DNA from: Leguminivora glycinivorella
Taxonomy: Eukaryota > Arthropoda > Insecta > Lepidoptera > Tortricidae
Direction of reading: 5' to 3'
Length of the DNA: 64,000 nucleotides
NCBI RefSeq assembly: GCF_023078275.1
Contig: NC_062978.1
Coordinates: 11,537,716-11,601,715 of the forward strand
In this document: piece by piece, positions 42,767 through 55,539 of the stretch
How the letters are laid out: the number at the start of each line of letters is the position of its first letter
Numbering within the stretch: the first letter of the stretch is position 1
The notes under the pieces: model-generated
Seen by the model: the letters and a program-made list of their open reading frames with translations, nothing else
What the model was told of the DNA's origin: nothing
Databases searched by the model: none
Made by a program: the position numbers and the translations under genes

Positions 42767-44954
42767 ATAAAATTGAACATGTCTGTCAATACGAGTAAGG
42801 TCATCAGAGTTATTCTACTTGGAGACTATTATGTTATCAACGTATTTTGCATAAAAGTGTGTTTGGGCTGCCAGTACTGCTACTTACCATTTAGGTAACG
42901 TTTAGCTTAATGCCATTTTTAAAACATCTCATCTGTAGTCGTCATCAATATTAGCCGATGAAAGAGCGCACCAAAAGTATCTCGCATCTCTAGATAACAT
43001 TTTTTTAAGATAAACCAGTACAATTCGCGGTCAGAAAGTAAGTAAGTAAATATTCTTTATTGCATCATTTTACATGTAAAAAAATATACAGAATGTTGAG
43101 TGAGAGTACAACTAAAAAACGTCTTCCAGACAACCTTAGGGTAGCTGGAAAAATGGAACAGAAACAACTCGTATACTTTTACAGAATACGGTTAGAGAAA
43201 GGTGGTTACTTCTAAATTGTTATTTGGTACGCTACTTTTGATGCCAGACTATACGTGATATAATAATCTTTAATAATAAAATGTCACATTCTTCATCATA
43301 AAATCCTCAAATAATCATGTACGGAAAATCTTTGGTATCCTTCACCTGTACACATACAGTACCTATCTATTTATTTAGGATCTCCAAAATTCAATTCCGA
43401 CTAACATAAACTACCCAAACACACAATATCTGATCTAACGACGTCAAATACTCGTGTACGTGGTCTTAATCAAGGATCCTGAGCTAAAACTTATTCAACT
43501 TCTGATCCGATGATATAAGTATTATGAAGGGAACTAAAAGCTTCGTCTCATTTTATTTAACCTGGATAGTGGAGTTTCTTATTTACTTTTTCCACGGCTC
43601 ATTGGCTACATTCTTCCGTAAACTAGTTAATAACTTTCTCACATTACGCCTTCATATTCTTAGAAGTGTTTGCTTCTGGGACAAACTATTTTACATGGCG
43701 AAGCCAAAAAGTTGTATCTCCACGGGGCTACTCAACGACATACGCTTTTTAGACATTGAAGGCGTTATATTAGTTTTATGAAAGTATTGTTCGTTCTTAG
43801 GTAGTTGTATTAAGAACTGTACTTTGACCATTTTCTGCAAGCTTGGAAGTTTATCGGACATCAAAAGAGTCAACGTATATTATTATTAGGACAAAAAAGG
43901 ATTGTAGTTTACTTTTTAGGATGATGATAAATGGCAATCTTATTGAGAAATAGAAATAGAAATAGAAATAGAAATAATTTATTTTGAATAACATAAGTGT
44001 ACTTTTGACTTAAAGACTAAGAATTTTACAAGGGATGATTTATACAAATGCCTGAGCTAGGATAGTTCCTGTGTTTCAGGCAATAACAAGGACTTAATTG
44101 GTAAATTATTATTAATTATTCACTATAATAAAGCTAATTATTTTAATTATAAATAAACAAAAAACATATTACAGCAGGTTCTCAACTAGGTAATTAATTA
44201 ATTTACAACCATAAGCAAAATTTCTGTATCATCGTACCTACGTCATACAATAAACATAGCTACATAGGTGTATATGAGTAATACGTGTTTTTCTTGTGTT
44301 AAGTAATTTAGCTTGATACACATTTTTACTAAAGTATAACATGATATTTCCTATTTCAGCAGAATTTTAATAAACAGGGTCAAAGTCAAATTTACGTAAA
44401 TCATTTCCAAGTTTGTTTATGCTTCATTAGTGACAAATTGCATGCATTACGTGACTTAAGTATGTTAAAATAAGGTTCTGTAGAGTTATTTAAATTGCTA
44501 AAATTGTCAGTGGGTTCCGGCAGAGCCAGAAATTTGTGTGAGAGCCGCGACATCGTATACTTTAGACTCTGACACAGAAAATTGTCTAGGTGGAGCAAGA
44601 TCATATTATACATAAGAAGGATAATCTAATGGGAATAAAAAGTACTATGAAAATATGTTAAGAGGCGCTCCTAAGCGCCTTCATAGTCTACAGAATTTAT
44701 GAATCTTTTCTCAGCCATTTGTCTCGCTGGGCAGTCGGGGTCGCCTGTTTGATGGTCGTTCGGTTTCTTGAAGTGCGAAAGAAATGTATAGGAAAGCGGG
44801 TCAAATAGGTACTTTTGACTGTAAGAATTATATTTTACGTTACAGCAAGGGTTACAGTTAATATTTAAAAAAAAAACACAGTAATGCAATGGACAGCATT
44901 ACAACAGCACAACATTTGATTACGTATATACATACTTCAAAAATAAATAGTAGC
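42767..44954. other. No supported gene; simple repeats and a LINE tail
   Basis: (AAGT)n with AAATATTCTTTATTGCATCA at 43035-43070 and (ATAGAA)n with TTTATTTTGAATAACATAAG at 43949-43998 look like minus-strand LINE tails. Frames of 60-85 codons here have no recognisable domain. Confidence 0.35.
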
Positions 44955-45885
44955 TAGGGATGTAAGTAAGCATGCGGTCATGGCCTGATGTCGACCTCAT
45001 GGCTCAATAAAACATTAGCAAATCATAAACTCAAAATAACTTTATACCTAGCAATGATTTTTTAATGCAACTCCATCAAAACTAGCCAGTACCCCCGTAC
45101 GTCATCCCAACAGTAAAACTACTTATCGAAATAGGCTAAAAACGAGACATTGTATGAATAGGGTTTATACAAAAACCTTTAAAGTGGATTTAGGTAAAGG
45201 GTACAAGCCTTCACAAGCGCCGGAGGAGCCCTTGCCTCGTACATATTTGCTATGAGATGAGTTGACACAGCCACGAAGGTACCGCCAGCGGAAACGATGT
45301 CTAAAACTTGATGAATAGGAAAGATTTATAACCTTTAAATAATACTCTTTCGGACTTGTAATGTATAATGTGTAGGTAAAAGAAATATAAAATTATACGA
45401 AGATGGAAGACATTCGTCTATTTTTTTTTAATAACGTGAAAACGACAAACTGTCAGTATATTATTATATTGTCATAATTCTTGTATTCCACATATTTATC
45501 ATTATGAAATTAATATACCCGTGTACTGACGGCCGGGTAAAGAATTTCACCACCCCCTTTCCTCCCATGGTGTCCTAGTAGTCGACTGTGGAATATGAGA
45601 TCCATTGTCTGAGCTGGCAATCGGTCAGTGAAATATCACAATTCCGTTTTCTTTAAACCCCTTAATTGCCAAAAGTGGCACTGGCACTAAATCTTGAGAA
45701 GTTTCATGTGCTCTGCCTATCCCGTTTGGGAATAGATGATGAGAATATGAACTGAAGCATAATTCCAATTCATAGTTAGGAGTCCTGTAACAATAATATT
45801 TTAGTACCCACGTTATCCTACTTTTAATTAAATTTTGGTATTACGTAATAAACTGTGTGTGTGCTTACTTGTACCTACATCCCTA
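44955..45885. mobile_element. Possible hAT-type element without matching duplication
   Basis: TAGGGATGTAAGTAAGC at the left and GCTTACTTGTACCTACATCCCTA at the right are inverted at their outer 10 bases and again at GTAAGC. The end resembles that of the hAT MITE at 26436, but the adjacent octamers differ (ATAGTAGC and GAAATTTT). Repeat N lies inside (45615-45740). Either an old element or chance. Confidence 0.3.
45615..45740 (+). repeat. Repeat N (copy 3)
   Basis: AACCCCTTAATTGCCAAAAG, TGGCACTGGCACTAA, AGTTTCATGTGCTCTGCCTA and CCCGTTTGGGAATAG match 19000-19125. Confidence 0.5.
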
Positions 45886-47110
45886 GAAATTTTGTCATTG
45901 AATCGCGTGAGCAAATGTGACCCACGGCCGCTGAAAGGTCACAAACTTTTCCAATACTTTGTTAATAAATCCGTTTATACTTGTTTTAGGGCCTGTTAAC
46001 TGGAGGATTACTAAGGCATAATAGAAATGGTACCTATTAACTACTTTGGCATAGTCGCTGCTTTTATTACTTTGGAAGTTGTTAGAAAAATTATAAGTCA
46101 AAACGGGCACCATTTACTAGATACTGTCATATTTTTTCCTTCTTACAAAACATATTATTATCTACTATCTGCTGGCGAATTTATTAATGAATTCATTCAT
46201 AATTTCTCCATGCCCTTTTGCAGCTGATAGTACCTTAGGTACCTCTATTCCTCTGACTGGTTAAACACCTTACCTTACCAATGTTTATTGCCTGTTTCTT
46301 GATGCCATTATTATATTAATAAATTGTAGTGACCATCTTTCTTATATTATTTAACAGTGAAATCAGTTTTCTTCATAATAATTTTACCGGCGGCCTTGAC
46401 CCTTGTCGGCCTTCCAAATATTCTTAAAACTAAACTCTAAGAACATATCTTAAAACGACTGTAAAATGTCTAAATCACCCAAGATGGCGTCAATTTTTCA
46501 CCAACATAACTGCTCGCAAAAACAGACTTTATCCCCCAGTAACGCAATTTGTAACTGCCCGCGGTAAGACTGACGGAGTGCACGACACTTGCGGACCGTA
46601 CAGTGACAGAAATGGGACACTAACTCATCCTGTCGCGCGTTCACCTGAAGGCGAAGATAAAAGTGAAGCCCGCTTGTGGATTGGGAATTGATAGTGCTAT
46701 GAACAGGAAACGTTAATGTATCTACTAGTACGTATGTGGTGTACTTAATGGGTAGGTATTTAACACATTCTGTTCCAGAGCTAGCTACAGATGCAGTGCA
46801 TAGTAGTTTTCCCTCGTATTTTCTCGGACGGATTCCTCCTCCTCGGATTATTTGTCATATTACTTCATTCAATGTCAGTACTTCAGTCGGATGAAATAGC
46901 ATGACACGATCGTGCGTTTCCGTAAAAATACGATGGAAAAACATTTTGCACTACATCTGTACGCGGTACGAGCGTAGCCGATAGCAGTCAAAATCCCGTA
47001 TATACCATTCTAGGTTGCGTAAAATACCAATCGTTCACGCTCCGTAGCTATTTAGGTACTTCTCACGGTGCGACAGTGAGGGTTGCCTACCCTGCAGTAA
47101 GGGGTGTGAG
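45886..47110. other. No supported gene
   Basis: A mildly GC-richer patch at 46555-46690 (GTAACTGCCCGCGGTAAGAC, TGACGGAGTGCACGACACTT) has no initiator-plus-donor arrangement and no frame. GGTGTGAG at 47103-47110 is the left target copy of the next element. Confidence 0.4.
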
Positions 47111-47162
47111 TAGGGTTGCAAATAGAAAAAAAAAACAAATGTTTATTTTTACAGAATTATGA

Positions 47163-47812
47163 AAAAAAAAACCGGCCAAGTGCGAGTCGTACTCGCGTTG
47201 CAAGGGTTCCGTACAATTAAGAAGGGCTTAAGCGCCTCCTTTTTAGTGGGAACTTAAGTCATTTTTGCGAATAATCGATATTTTGAACAAAACGAAACAG
47301 AAATGAGTTTATATGCGTACTCACACAATTTCAAGAGATTTGGTAACACTTAGGTTTTCCTGTAATCTATAGATTGAAAACTATCTCGTGTATTTTTTTA
47401 AAAATTTTTACGCTATAGTTTCGGAGATAAGGAGGGGGGGGGGGGCAATGGTAATTTTTTGCCTATTTTCTTAAATTACTTGAAAATTACTTTACTAAAA
47501 ATTATTAAAAAAATATTTTTTAAATACTTGTAAAAATCTCTTTCATTTGATATGTAACACAATATAGTTCTAGAAACTTTGATTTTTAATTTTCACTTTT
47601 ACCCCCCAAAAATGGCCCCTATAATTGAATTTTCTTAATTTAAATTACATGTCCGTCTTTGGGTCACAGGTTTACATATGTGTACCAAATTTCAAGTTAA
47701 TCGCTTCGGTAGTTTCGGAGAAAATTGGCTGTGACAGACGGACAGACAGACACACGAGTGATCCTATAAGGGCTCCGTTTTTCCTTTTTGAGGTACGGAA
47801 CCCTAAAAAACA
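47163..47812 (-). repeat. Interspersed repeat B (copy 3)
   Basis: AAACCGGCCAAGTGCGAGTC, CGCGTTGCAAGGGTTCCGTA, a G tract (47435-47446), TCGGTAGTTTCGGAG, ACAGACGGACAGACAGACAC and GAGGTACGGAACCCTAAAAA. Minus orientation, inside the hAT-type element. Confidence 0.65.
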
Positions 47813-48109
47813 CAAAAAAACCGAGCACCATTGTTTTTTCTTCTAAATATGTTTTTTTTTTTTTTTTCAGATGAACAAATTTAATAATTCGACAATAATG
47901 GTTTTTTGTGAGTTGTAACGTGTTTCAATAACATAACGTACATTTTAATTCGATTAACATTCAGTATACAAACGTTTATTGGGGAATCCCCGATGCGGCG
48001 TGCAGCGTAGAGAGGCGGTGGTGTTGTCAACAGTAAATAGTGATAACTACCAACTACAGATTTCGTAAATGTTACTTTTATAAGACCAGAAAATAATGTT
48101 ATTTGATTA

Positions 48110-49036
48110 CACCGTGTCCAATAAGTTTGAATACAGCACAAATAGCCAATAAAACAAAATGAACAAATAGTTACTACATTATTATTATATTTTATGAATG
48201 GCACTTTTATTTACTACATTCACAACAAATGTTTTGGAATAACTCCAGCATTAACTTGTTTACCAGCCTCAAACGCTTCTCAAACGGATCACACGCGGCA
48301 CGCACCGTTTTCTTCACATTTCATCCCAAATACTCTCGATAACCTTTTTGAAATGATCTACGTTTATGATTTTATAAAAATTTAGTCTTCAAAGCATGTA
48401 CGACCATACAAAATAGTCTAATACGCCTAAACCTGGAGGCCTGGGTGACCACTCATGTTTCGGATAAAAAACTGAAAAATTAGTCTGAAACTACGCTAGA
48501 ATACCATTTGCCGAATGTGCTGGAGGTGCGTCTTGTTGGGACACATGATACTCATTCCCAAGCATCCTTTTTAACTTTAAGGCATTTTTTTCTCCAAAAC
48601 CTTGGTTTTAAAGAAAAAAACGTTGATTTTAACGCTTTTATCTGTAAGTACTGAAGGTAGTTTACCTCGCTTACATACTGCATCCCACACCTGGGCCGAT
48701 GGTGAGCTCTGGAACCTAGGCACATTTTTCTAGTTGCCCGGAACGTTATCTATCCTCGGTACCCATAATAGTTTATTTTGGACACGTGGCGTCTGTTTTA
48801 TCACATACAGATTCTCCTTATAAAAAATAACTCGTCACCTGCGTGCCGAGCAAGTATTTTGTTGGCACTTTACATCTTTGTTTTTCTTAGACACTTCGGA
48901 AATTTCATGTACTTTGTGCTTGTATTTTATTAAGAGGAATATACTCTTTAGTTTAAATAAGAATTTGATGGCCTGTGATCCCTATATCTTTAGAACTGAG
49001 GTAAAATGTGAGTATTCGAACTTATTGGACACGGTG
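48110..49036 (-). mobile_element. Mariner-like (DD37D) transposon, dead copy
   Basis: Ends CACCGTGTCCAATAAGTT and AACTTATTGGACACGGTG are inverted (one mismatch in the 26-bp stretch further in), and TA flanks both (48108-48109, 49037-49038). 927 bp against about 1.3 kb for an intact relative, so it is internally shortened. It encodes a broken transposase on the minus strand and is nested in the hAT-type element, hence younger than it. Confidence 0.85.
48230..48900 (-). pseudogene. Mariner-like transposase pseudogene (D37D)
   Basis: On the minus strand the motif order is: VPRFQSS, VWDAVCKRGKLPSVLTD, then after a frame change QQDAPPAHSANG, EWSPRPPGLGVLDYFVWSYM and FKKVIESIWDEM, ending in a degraded REACD-type tail. 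The Asp of QQD (48530-48532) and the Asp of LDY (48416-48418) are 37 residues apart, which fits the DD37D (maT-like) group. Stops follow GILA and YML, and frames shift more than once. The N-terminal DNA-binding half is largely missing. Confidence 0.8.
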
Positions 49037-49226
49037 TAAATTCGTTTAATAGTTCACATTAAGTCTAAAAAACCGTATAAAAGTATTAACTGCTTTGTAA
49101 ATTTTGAGATTTCGTACTTTAAAAAAAAAAACAAGCTCCAGAAAAAAAGAAAAACACGGTTTTTCTTTCATGTTTTTTTTTTCAAGACAGAAAAAAAAAC
49201 CGTTTTTTTGCAACCCTAGGTGTGAG

Positions 49227-51924
49227 CAATAATTGGCATCTTGGCATGGCAAAGACGCAGCCAAATATCAGATTTCACAGATTACGCTTCAAACTATTGC
49301 GATGAATTCTATTGCGCCTCACATTACAATAATTAAACCCCATTAATCAATTAATACTGTACAGAGACATGCCTAGGTAGCTCAAGTTACTAACAGAGTT
49401 ATTATAATTAACGTAGAAGACTTCAAATCGTTGAAACAAGCCTATATTGCAAAGGGTAATAACAACGATTTCGCTCCCAAAAGGGATTGTTAATCTAAGT
49501 AATTTATAATAATTGCTATAAATGTAGGTTAGTTCTGTGTTGTAGCTGTTTGGGGACCGATTTCTGACTAACTAGTTTAAGTTTGATTTAGTGGCCAATT
49601 CTTATTTTATCTAGTCGTTATTATTTAAATCTCGTTTTGATAGACTTTGTTCATATCATAAATTCTTCGAGTGTCACTCTACCAAGCTATGAATATATGC
49701 TTCTAATTTTTGAGACGGTGTGATAAGATACGCTCTCATTGGTGAAAGTGAAATGCCCCGAATGAAATGCCTTGTTCAATCAGATACAGGAGTGTTTTGA
49801 CCATAAAATTCCTGAGAGACTCGACTCAATCATATAAAACAAAAACTTCATAGGTATATGTCAGTGAAATATCAGATTCATATCGCACTAAAACTTATTT
49901 TTGTGGCATATCAAAGTTCTAATCAAGCTGTAAGAACTCAAGCCAGTGGCGTGAAAATAAAGAAATAATTTCAAAAAGCGTAAGAAAATAAAACCTTACA
50001 AAACTCAAATTAAATTAAAAGACAAAATCCACACTTAATCTATGCATCTCATTGTTTTTTTATGTGCAACTAAGCTCAGGAAAGAGCCAATGAACCCAGA
50101 AAAATAACAAAGAACTCCGTCATTTAATAGTACATTTCGCTCGCCCGCTCGAAAATAATATCAAACAAAATTCACTCACCACCGTGTCGTTCGTTTAATC
50201 CCCTTTCTTCGTCGTCTCTAATTAACAAGGTTATTTTGGTGGCTTATTTTGCGTTATTGTAACGTGAATTTAGAGACACTGGAAAAATACGTAACGGTTG
50301 AGCAATTGTGAGTAATTTTGGCAGTTTAACACAAAGGCGAATTGACCTGATTTTTTTTTTAATTTCTTACAGTTTCATTTGTATGGGTTTTATACATCTG
50401 TTGTGATATTAACTGAAGTTTTCTTGGTCCTACATAATATTTTTATTAAGAAAAAGTTTGGTTTGAACGGTTATTTCCCAACAGAACTTAAGTACCTAAA
50501 TATAATTTTGGAATAAAACTATTGTTACTAAGAAGAAACTTTCCTAATGTTGATTAAAACTAGTATTCAAGGAAACGAAATTCGACTTGAAACAAACTTT
50601 CGTACCAAATGTGAATCCAGCAACGTTTGATCGAAGTAATCCTATGTTTCTCTTCCGCTTCCTACTTTTAAAGAGAAAACAAGGTTCCTTGAATAATGTC
50701 TGCCATTCCAGCGGCTTTTTCCTGAAGTAATCTCCAAGTTGATTTAAGATGAGCGTGAAATAAACATTCAAATGTTTTAGTATAATGAGATGTAGACATC
50801 TTTCTGATTAATTTGTTGGTTACCTTTCAATTTAATTGGTTTACTTATATACTCTAGGGTTTGATATAAATCAATTGCTTTGATATTAGACTAGCAAAAA
50901 GATAAGAATGGGGCATCTTTTTTTTAGCTATGTACCTTTATTCATTTACTAACTGAATATAGCTTTAGCATAAGTACCTAGAGCTATTTCAGTGTGACAC
51001 AAGGCCCGTACCTTTCATGCCGTTGAGGCATAAATGATGTACGTGAACAGAAAGTTCTATTTTTGTATAAAAAATTGTAATGAATCAATCGTTTGAAAAA
51101 ACTAACTACTAATCTAATCTCTAATCATTTTTTATAAGCAGTTTTGGCACAATAGACTGATTGCCAAAATTTGCATCTAATAGCTAAAGGCCAAAAAATT
51201 TATATGTGTGTCTATCTACAGTTGTTTTTACGTGAAAAGTCTTTTTTTTTTTTCACTACTATTTTTACTAATTTGAATTTTGCCAATTAGAAGCTACACA
51301 AAATGACAAAGATCTTGTGTAACAGCCCATTTGAACACCCAAAGAGTCACAATTAAAATTAAAAAGAACAAAACGAATGATTATTAATTTTAAATGTTTT
51401 TGTCGACGGTAACAATCAACTCTGTCACGCTAACCAGTATTTCATTTCACATTGCAAGTTATATAGTACATTTCCCTATACCTACACCTATACACGGTGT
51501 AACAGGAGAAAACCCGAAAAATTAAAATAAGACAAAAAAACTCTCACGTTTTGTGCTTATATGTAAATAAACATCATAAAGCATATCCATCCCCTTTGTT
51601 TTCATAATAAAAGACCGGAAGAAATAATAAGCTAATGAAAGTAATACAACTGTGATTAGAAATAAGTGGTACACTTCATTTTGACTAGACTTGAGTGTCG
51701 CTAAAAAGGGGATGCAAAATATAATATAGCAATTAATGTAATGAAGCTAAGCGACCCTCTCTCATAACGATTCCGCTAAATACCAGCGTTTGTAGTAATC
51801 AAGTGCGCAGAGTGTTTGTCAGACCCTCTAGCCAAGAGCACAAATAATAGATAGGGGGCGCCACAAGCCTTCAGAAATGACATTTTGCATATAGGTCTCG
51901 GATACCTCATTGGTATATGGTATA
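49227..51924. other. No gene seen
   Basis: AT-rich, apparently low-copy intronic DNA. Short A and T runs only; frames up to 75 codons lack domains. A candidate place for intronic regulatory sites, but I see no specific motif. Confidence 0.4.
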
Positions 51925-52008
51925 TTTTTATACTTACAGGCCCGTGTTTGAACCCACAACCTCCGGATTGAAGGTCGCATGCTTTTACCGCTAGGCCACC
52001 AGCAAATT
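51925..52008 (-). mobile_element. SINE family C head fragment (copy 7)
   Basis: GTGTTTGAACCCACAACCTC, CGGATTGAAGGTCGCATGCT and ACCGCTAGGCCACCAGC: the tRNA-like head (B box, then A box) on the minus strand. The body is missing. Confidence 0.6.
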
Positions 52009-52134
52009 TTCTATGAAATTATTTAATTTCTCAGTATTTATTTTCATTCTTATTATTTAATTATTATTTTATTTTTTGTGTAAGTATACTTTTCTATGAA
52101 AATAAATTATTTGTTCTGAGAAGAGTTTTCGTTG

Positions 52135-52240
52135 CGAACGATCATGTCTGTGTCGCACGAAAACGGAAGAGCGATAGAGATAGAGATAATTACGATACGC
52201 GTAGAGCGTCTACGATTGCATTCTTGGCTAGCATCCGTGA
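52135..52240. repeat. Fragment related to the CGTAGCCGAAT repeat
   Basis: CTGTGTCGCACGAAAACGGA, AGAGCGATAGAGATAGAGAT and GCGTAGAGCGTCTACGATTG recall the middle of 1466-1618. The ends are not present. Confidence 0.4.
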
Positions 52241-54224
52241 CTTTCATAATGGCTATGGAGACGTTACATGTAATACTTGCCTACATTTTACGCAGTAAGT
52301 AAGTGCTATCTTACGTTTTTATTTATTTGAAATTGATTATATTTACTTTAAAACCTAAACAGGCAAACTTCATGCTACTAGGTATTATCTACCAGTCAAC
52401 CATAAAGTGAAATTGACACAAAGTGCTTAAGGTTGAAACTAAAAAAAATTAGATTGTGAGCGAAACATATTATCATAATGGAGTAAATCGAACCATGAAA
52501 AGACATACAGTTTTAGCACCACCCAAGGCCCACGTGTAATTTAACAGTAGGTATATACATAAATTCTACGTAGTGCAACTTGCCACATACAATAAGTTAT
52601 GCCTAACATAGAGGAAGGGATGAGTTGTAACTCCATACATAAGTAAATGCGTTCTACCCGGCAGTGATATTAAATAAATATAATTGACTGACAAGCAATA
52701 ACGCGGAGACATGAAAATCTCCAACCTCACTCTTTATTAAGAAGGTACATATTATAATGTACGGAACAAGACGACTTTCATTATTACGTCGTTACACTGA
52801 GCCCTTTGGAGCTCGTCTCCGAGCGATTATGCCTTAATTGAATTTTGTATGCGTGAACATTCGGTTTCATACGTTTCGTGTTTATGGATGCTTGCTGTCA
52901 TTATGTCGCTTTGTTTACATACCTACTTAGCATTTGTTACTTTTAAGACACTTGTCCTCATTATCATTATCTAGACACCGTAGATGAAATTCCGTATGTA
53001 TATATCTATTAATGTGTGAACTGTTTTCCAGGAAAGGTTGTGTAGTTATGTAGATATCGTATTCTGAGATTGAAGGATCTCATGAATACATAATAGGCAT
53101 AATAAAATTATGTATATTTCATAGAAAATAATGATTTGATGAGGGTTCACCTTACGTAAGTATTACATAGTTGACATGTTTTCTTCATGACAAAGGATTA
53201 TTTAGGATAAATTTCCGTACAGTCACTGGCAATAACCACGCACAGAAATAATACCGCAAAAATATCTGACAGAGCCATAAGAGCGTGTTAGATATTTATG
53301 TTGTTGCAGGTGACTGTATCATACAAATGAAAATGCACTTTTATATTGATATGACTGTGATATTTGTTCTGTAAACAACAGAAATGTACAAGCATTCTTC
53401 AAACTACGAGTAAACGGTGCACATTCCGTCGAAAAACAATTTCGCTTTAAAACTGCAGAGGAGCGGCCAATGCCGTAACTGCAGACAATTACCGAGAAAA
53501 ATCCACAACAATAACTGCATTTAAGGCAAAGATATTGCCGCCATAAATTCACTTAGTGCGGCGGGATCGTAAAGTTTTTACATCAGCTCAACTTACCGTG
53601 TTATAATGCAAATGAGTTTTGTAACTTGGCGGTCGTCGTCTTAAATCTTCGCCAGTTTCGTGGCTAGACGTGACAGGTTTAATCTTATGGAGTCCCAGCA
53701 GTTAATAGGTTAGCGGTTGTCCGGTTAACGAGAGTTTTGATACGGCTGCTTCTGACAATATTCGGGCAATTAATAAGGGTAAAGGCAATAATTTTGACAT
53801 GAGGCCCGATTAGAACTTTGAGATGTTTACGTCACATTAAGCTTGGAGACTCCGTTTTATACACGTTACATAATATTTAGATACAGAAGTGTATGTTTAC
53901 CCATAAATATCTCAGCAATGTCAGCAACTCTCTAGTGATAGAACTCGTAGGTGGAACTGTTCACAGACGCACCATAAAGTATTTTATGCGCGGATACAAA
54001 ACTTTATTTTATGACCCGTTTATATGGTACCAAAATGAGAAATGTACGCTTTGGCTTGAGGAATATTCGGTGCTTTAGATTTCATGTTTGTGACAATCCA
54101 TGACTGAACTAGAAATGAAATGCGAGATTTATTAATATTAATCGAAATTGCTATCTTTCCAAGTTTTATACAGAACCTCGAACTATTAAGTTTTCAGATG
54201 AACACGATATCCACTCGTAATTTT
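52241..54224. other. No supported gene
   Basis: AT-rich. 61- to 77-codon frames at 53319-53552 and 53893-54078 have no recognisable domain or good splice boundaries. Confidence 0.4.
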
Positions 54225-54330
54225 TAGAACTTAACAGGACTTAATCGCGTAAAACTTACGTTTATATTTGGCCCGACGTTTCGAACGTCACAAGTCACAA
54301 TACATGCGAAACGTCAGGCCATCCATAGTA
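54225..54330 (-). repeat. Penelope-like terminal fragment
   Basis: On the minus strand GACGTTCGAAACGTCGGGCC, then AAATATAAACGTAAGTTTTA, CGCGATTAAGTCCTGTTAAG. GAAACGTC after a short stem is typical of Penelope-like terminal repeats. TCGTAAGTTTTACGCGATT recurs at 54851-54869 in inverted arrangement, probably the other end. Confidence 0.45.
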
Positions 54331-54654
54331 ATATTATCCTCGTAACCGCCCACCATAGTTAGTTTTCCTATTTTGAATTTGAACTTTATTCTGTATATAA
54401 ATTGTTAAGATTTTCGTTTGTTTCAAAAATCAATGTAACAATGAAAATTATACTTTATTCAGTTCATGGAAGGTTCAAATAGTAAACAACTCTTTATTTA
54501 CATGAACATATCCACATAATTATATAAGAAACTAAGACTAAACTTAAAAGCTAGCTAATGTCTAAAATAGGCCCTTGAGGCATTGTACCAAGGATACTGG
54601 CGAAGGTTCAAATTAGATTGCAACACTATGTACATTGTAATGTACATTGGGCCT

Positions 54655-54843
54655 TACGAGGTTATAAATGGGAAAGTGTGTTTGTCTGTTTGTTTGTCCG
54701 TCTATCACGGCAAAACAGAGCGATGAAATACCGTGATTTTTTAAGTGGAGATTGACATAGTTAGAGTTGAAGGGATGGAGAGTGACATAGGCTATTTTTT
54801 GTCTCTTTCTAACGTGATTCAAGCCGCGGGCAATAGCTAGTAT
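54655..54843 (+). repeat. Repeat L (copy 2, continuous)
   Basis: TATAAATGGGAAAGTGTGTT, TGTCTGTTTGTTTGTCCGTC, AAAACAGAGCGATG, AGTTGAAGGGATGGAGAGTG, ACATAGGCTATTTTTTGTCT and AAGCCGCGGGCAATAGCTAG. It is uninterrupted here and so shows where the copy at 17950-18772 was split. Confidence 0.6.
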
Positions 54844-54869
54844 AATATAATCGTAAGTTTTACGCGATT

Positions 54870-55539
54870 CATTCCCAAATTGGCTAAATACCTAAAAAAA
54901 TATTTCCAAACATTTTCGTTTTGGTATTTACTAAATTAATGTTTTACATTTCGCCGTTAAATTAAGCTTAGGTAAGTCAGGCATCAGGGCCCAAAATAAA
55001 ATTTCATTTTCCTGCATTAACTTTCAGGGTAAATTGAAGAAAAGATTGCAAGGAAAAATAATGATAGGATTTCGTTCCTCCTTTGAGTAATCACAAGCTC
55101 CAGTTCTTTATTTCTTTGTCTTTTATTATTTTTATTACTTCATTAAGATTAGCCAAATTGGTAACTTAGAAGCCTGCTTTTTTCACATACTTATTTGTAC
55201 GAAAAATATTTAGCTTGGTTTTGTTCATTTTGTGAATAAAATCAAGTTGATTCCCCAGCAAGTTGTTATTCTATTGTTAGGATACTTGTCAAACGACTAG
55301 GTAACAGCACGCGAGCTATTCTCTGTGTTTGACTTTGAAATACTGTCTGATTTAAAATGATTATTATGTACATTTATTTTATTAATAGAAACGTAATAAA
55401 CTTAATTAAATTGGTATTCACGTAAACAAACGGAATGGTTACTGTCAGTATTTTAAACCGAGGCTCATATCATAAGTTCTTCCTAAGACTTATTTTTCGT
55501 ACCAATAAGATCTTCTTTTACCTTTAAGTACCTTTTTAA
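54870..55539. other. No gene seen
   Basis: AT-rich. Ends in TTAA (55536-55539), the left target of the next element. Confidence 0.45.

Larger units (their letters stand above)
47111..49218. mobile_element. hAT-type nonautonomous element with nested repeats
   Basis: Starts TAGGGTTGCAAATAG and ends TTTTTTTGCAACCCTA, with the exact octamer GGTGTGAG at 47103-47110 and 49219-49226. The remaining inner sequence is A/T-run rich with AAAACCGTTTTTTT-type motifs near both ends. Two later arrivals sit inside: repeat B (47163-47812) and a mariner-like element (48110-49036). The original element was therefore about 0.5 kb. No hAT transposase. Confidence 0.85.

Noticed and set aside
44671..44889. Minus-strand frame with GDPDCPARQMAEKR, reminiscent of a zinc-knuckle region
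   Set aside because: The first two cysteines of a CCHC knuckle are not in position, and the rest of the frame is unlike any gag protein.
47850..47925. T-rich tract ending TTTCAG followed by ATG, as a coding exon
   Set aside because: The frame stops after about 15 codons, and the tract lies inside the hAT-type element.
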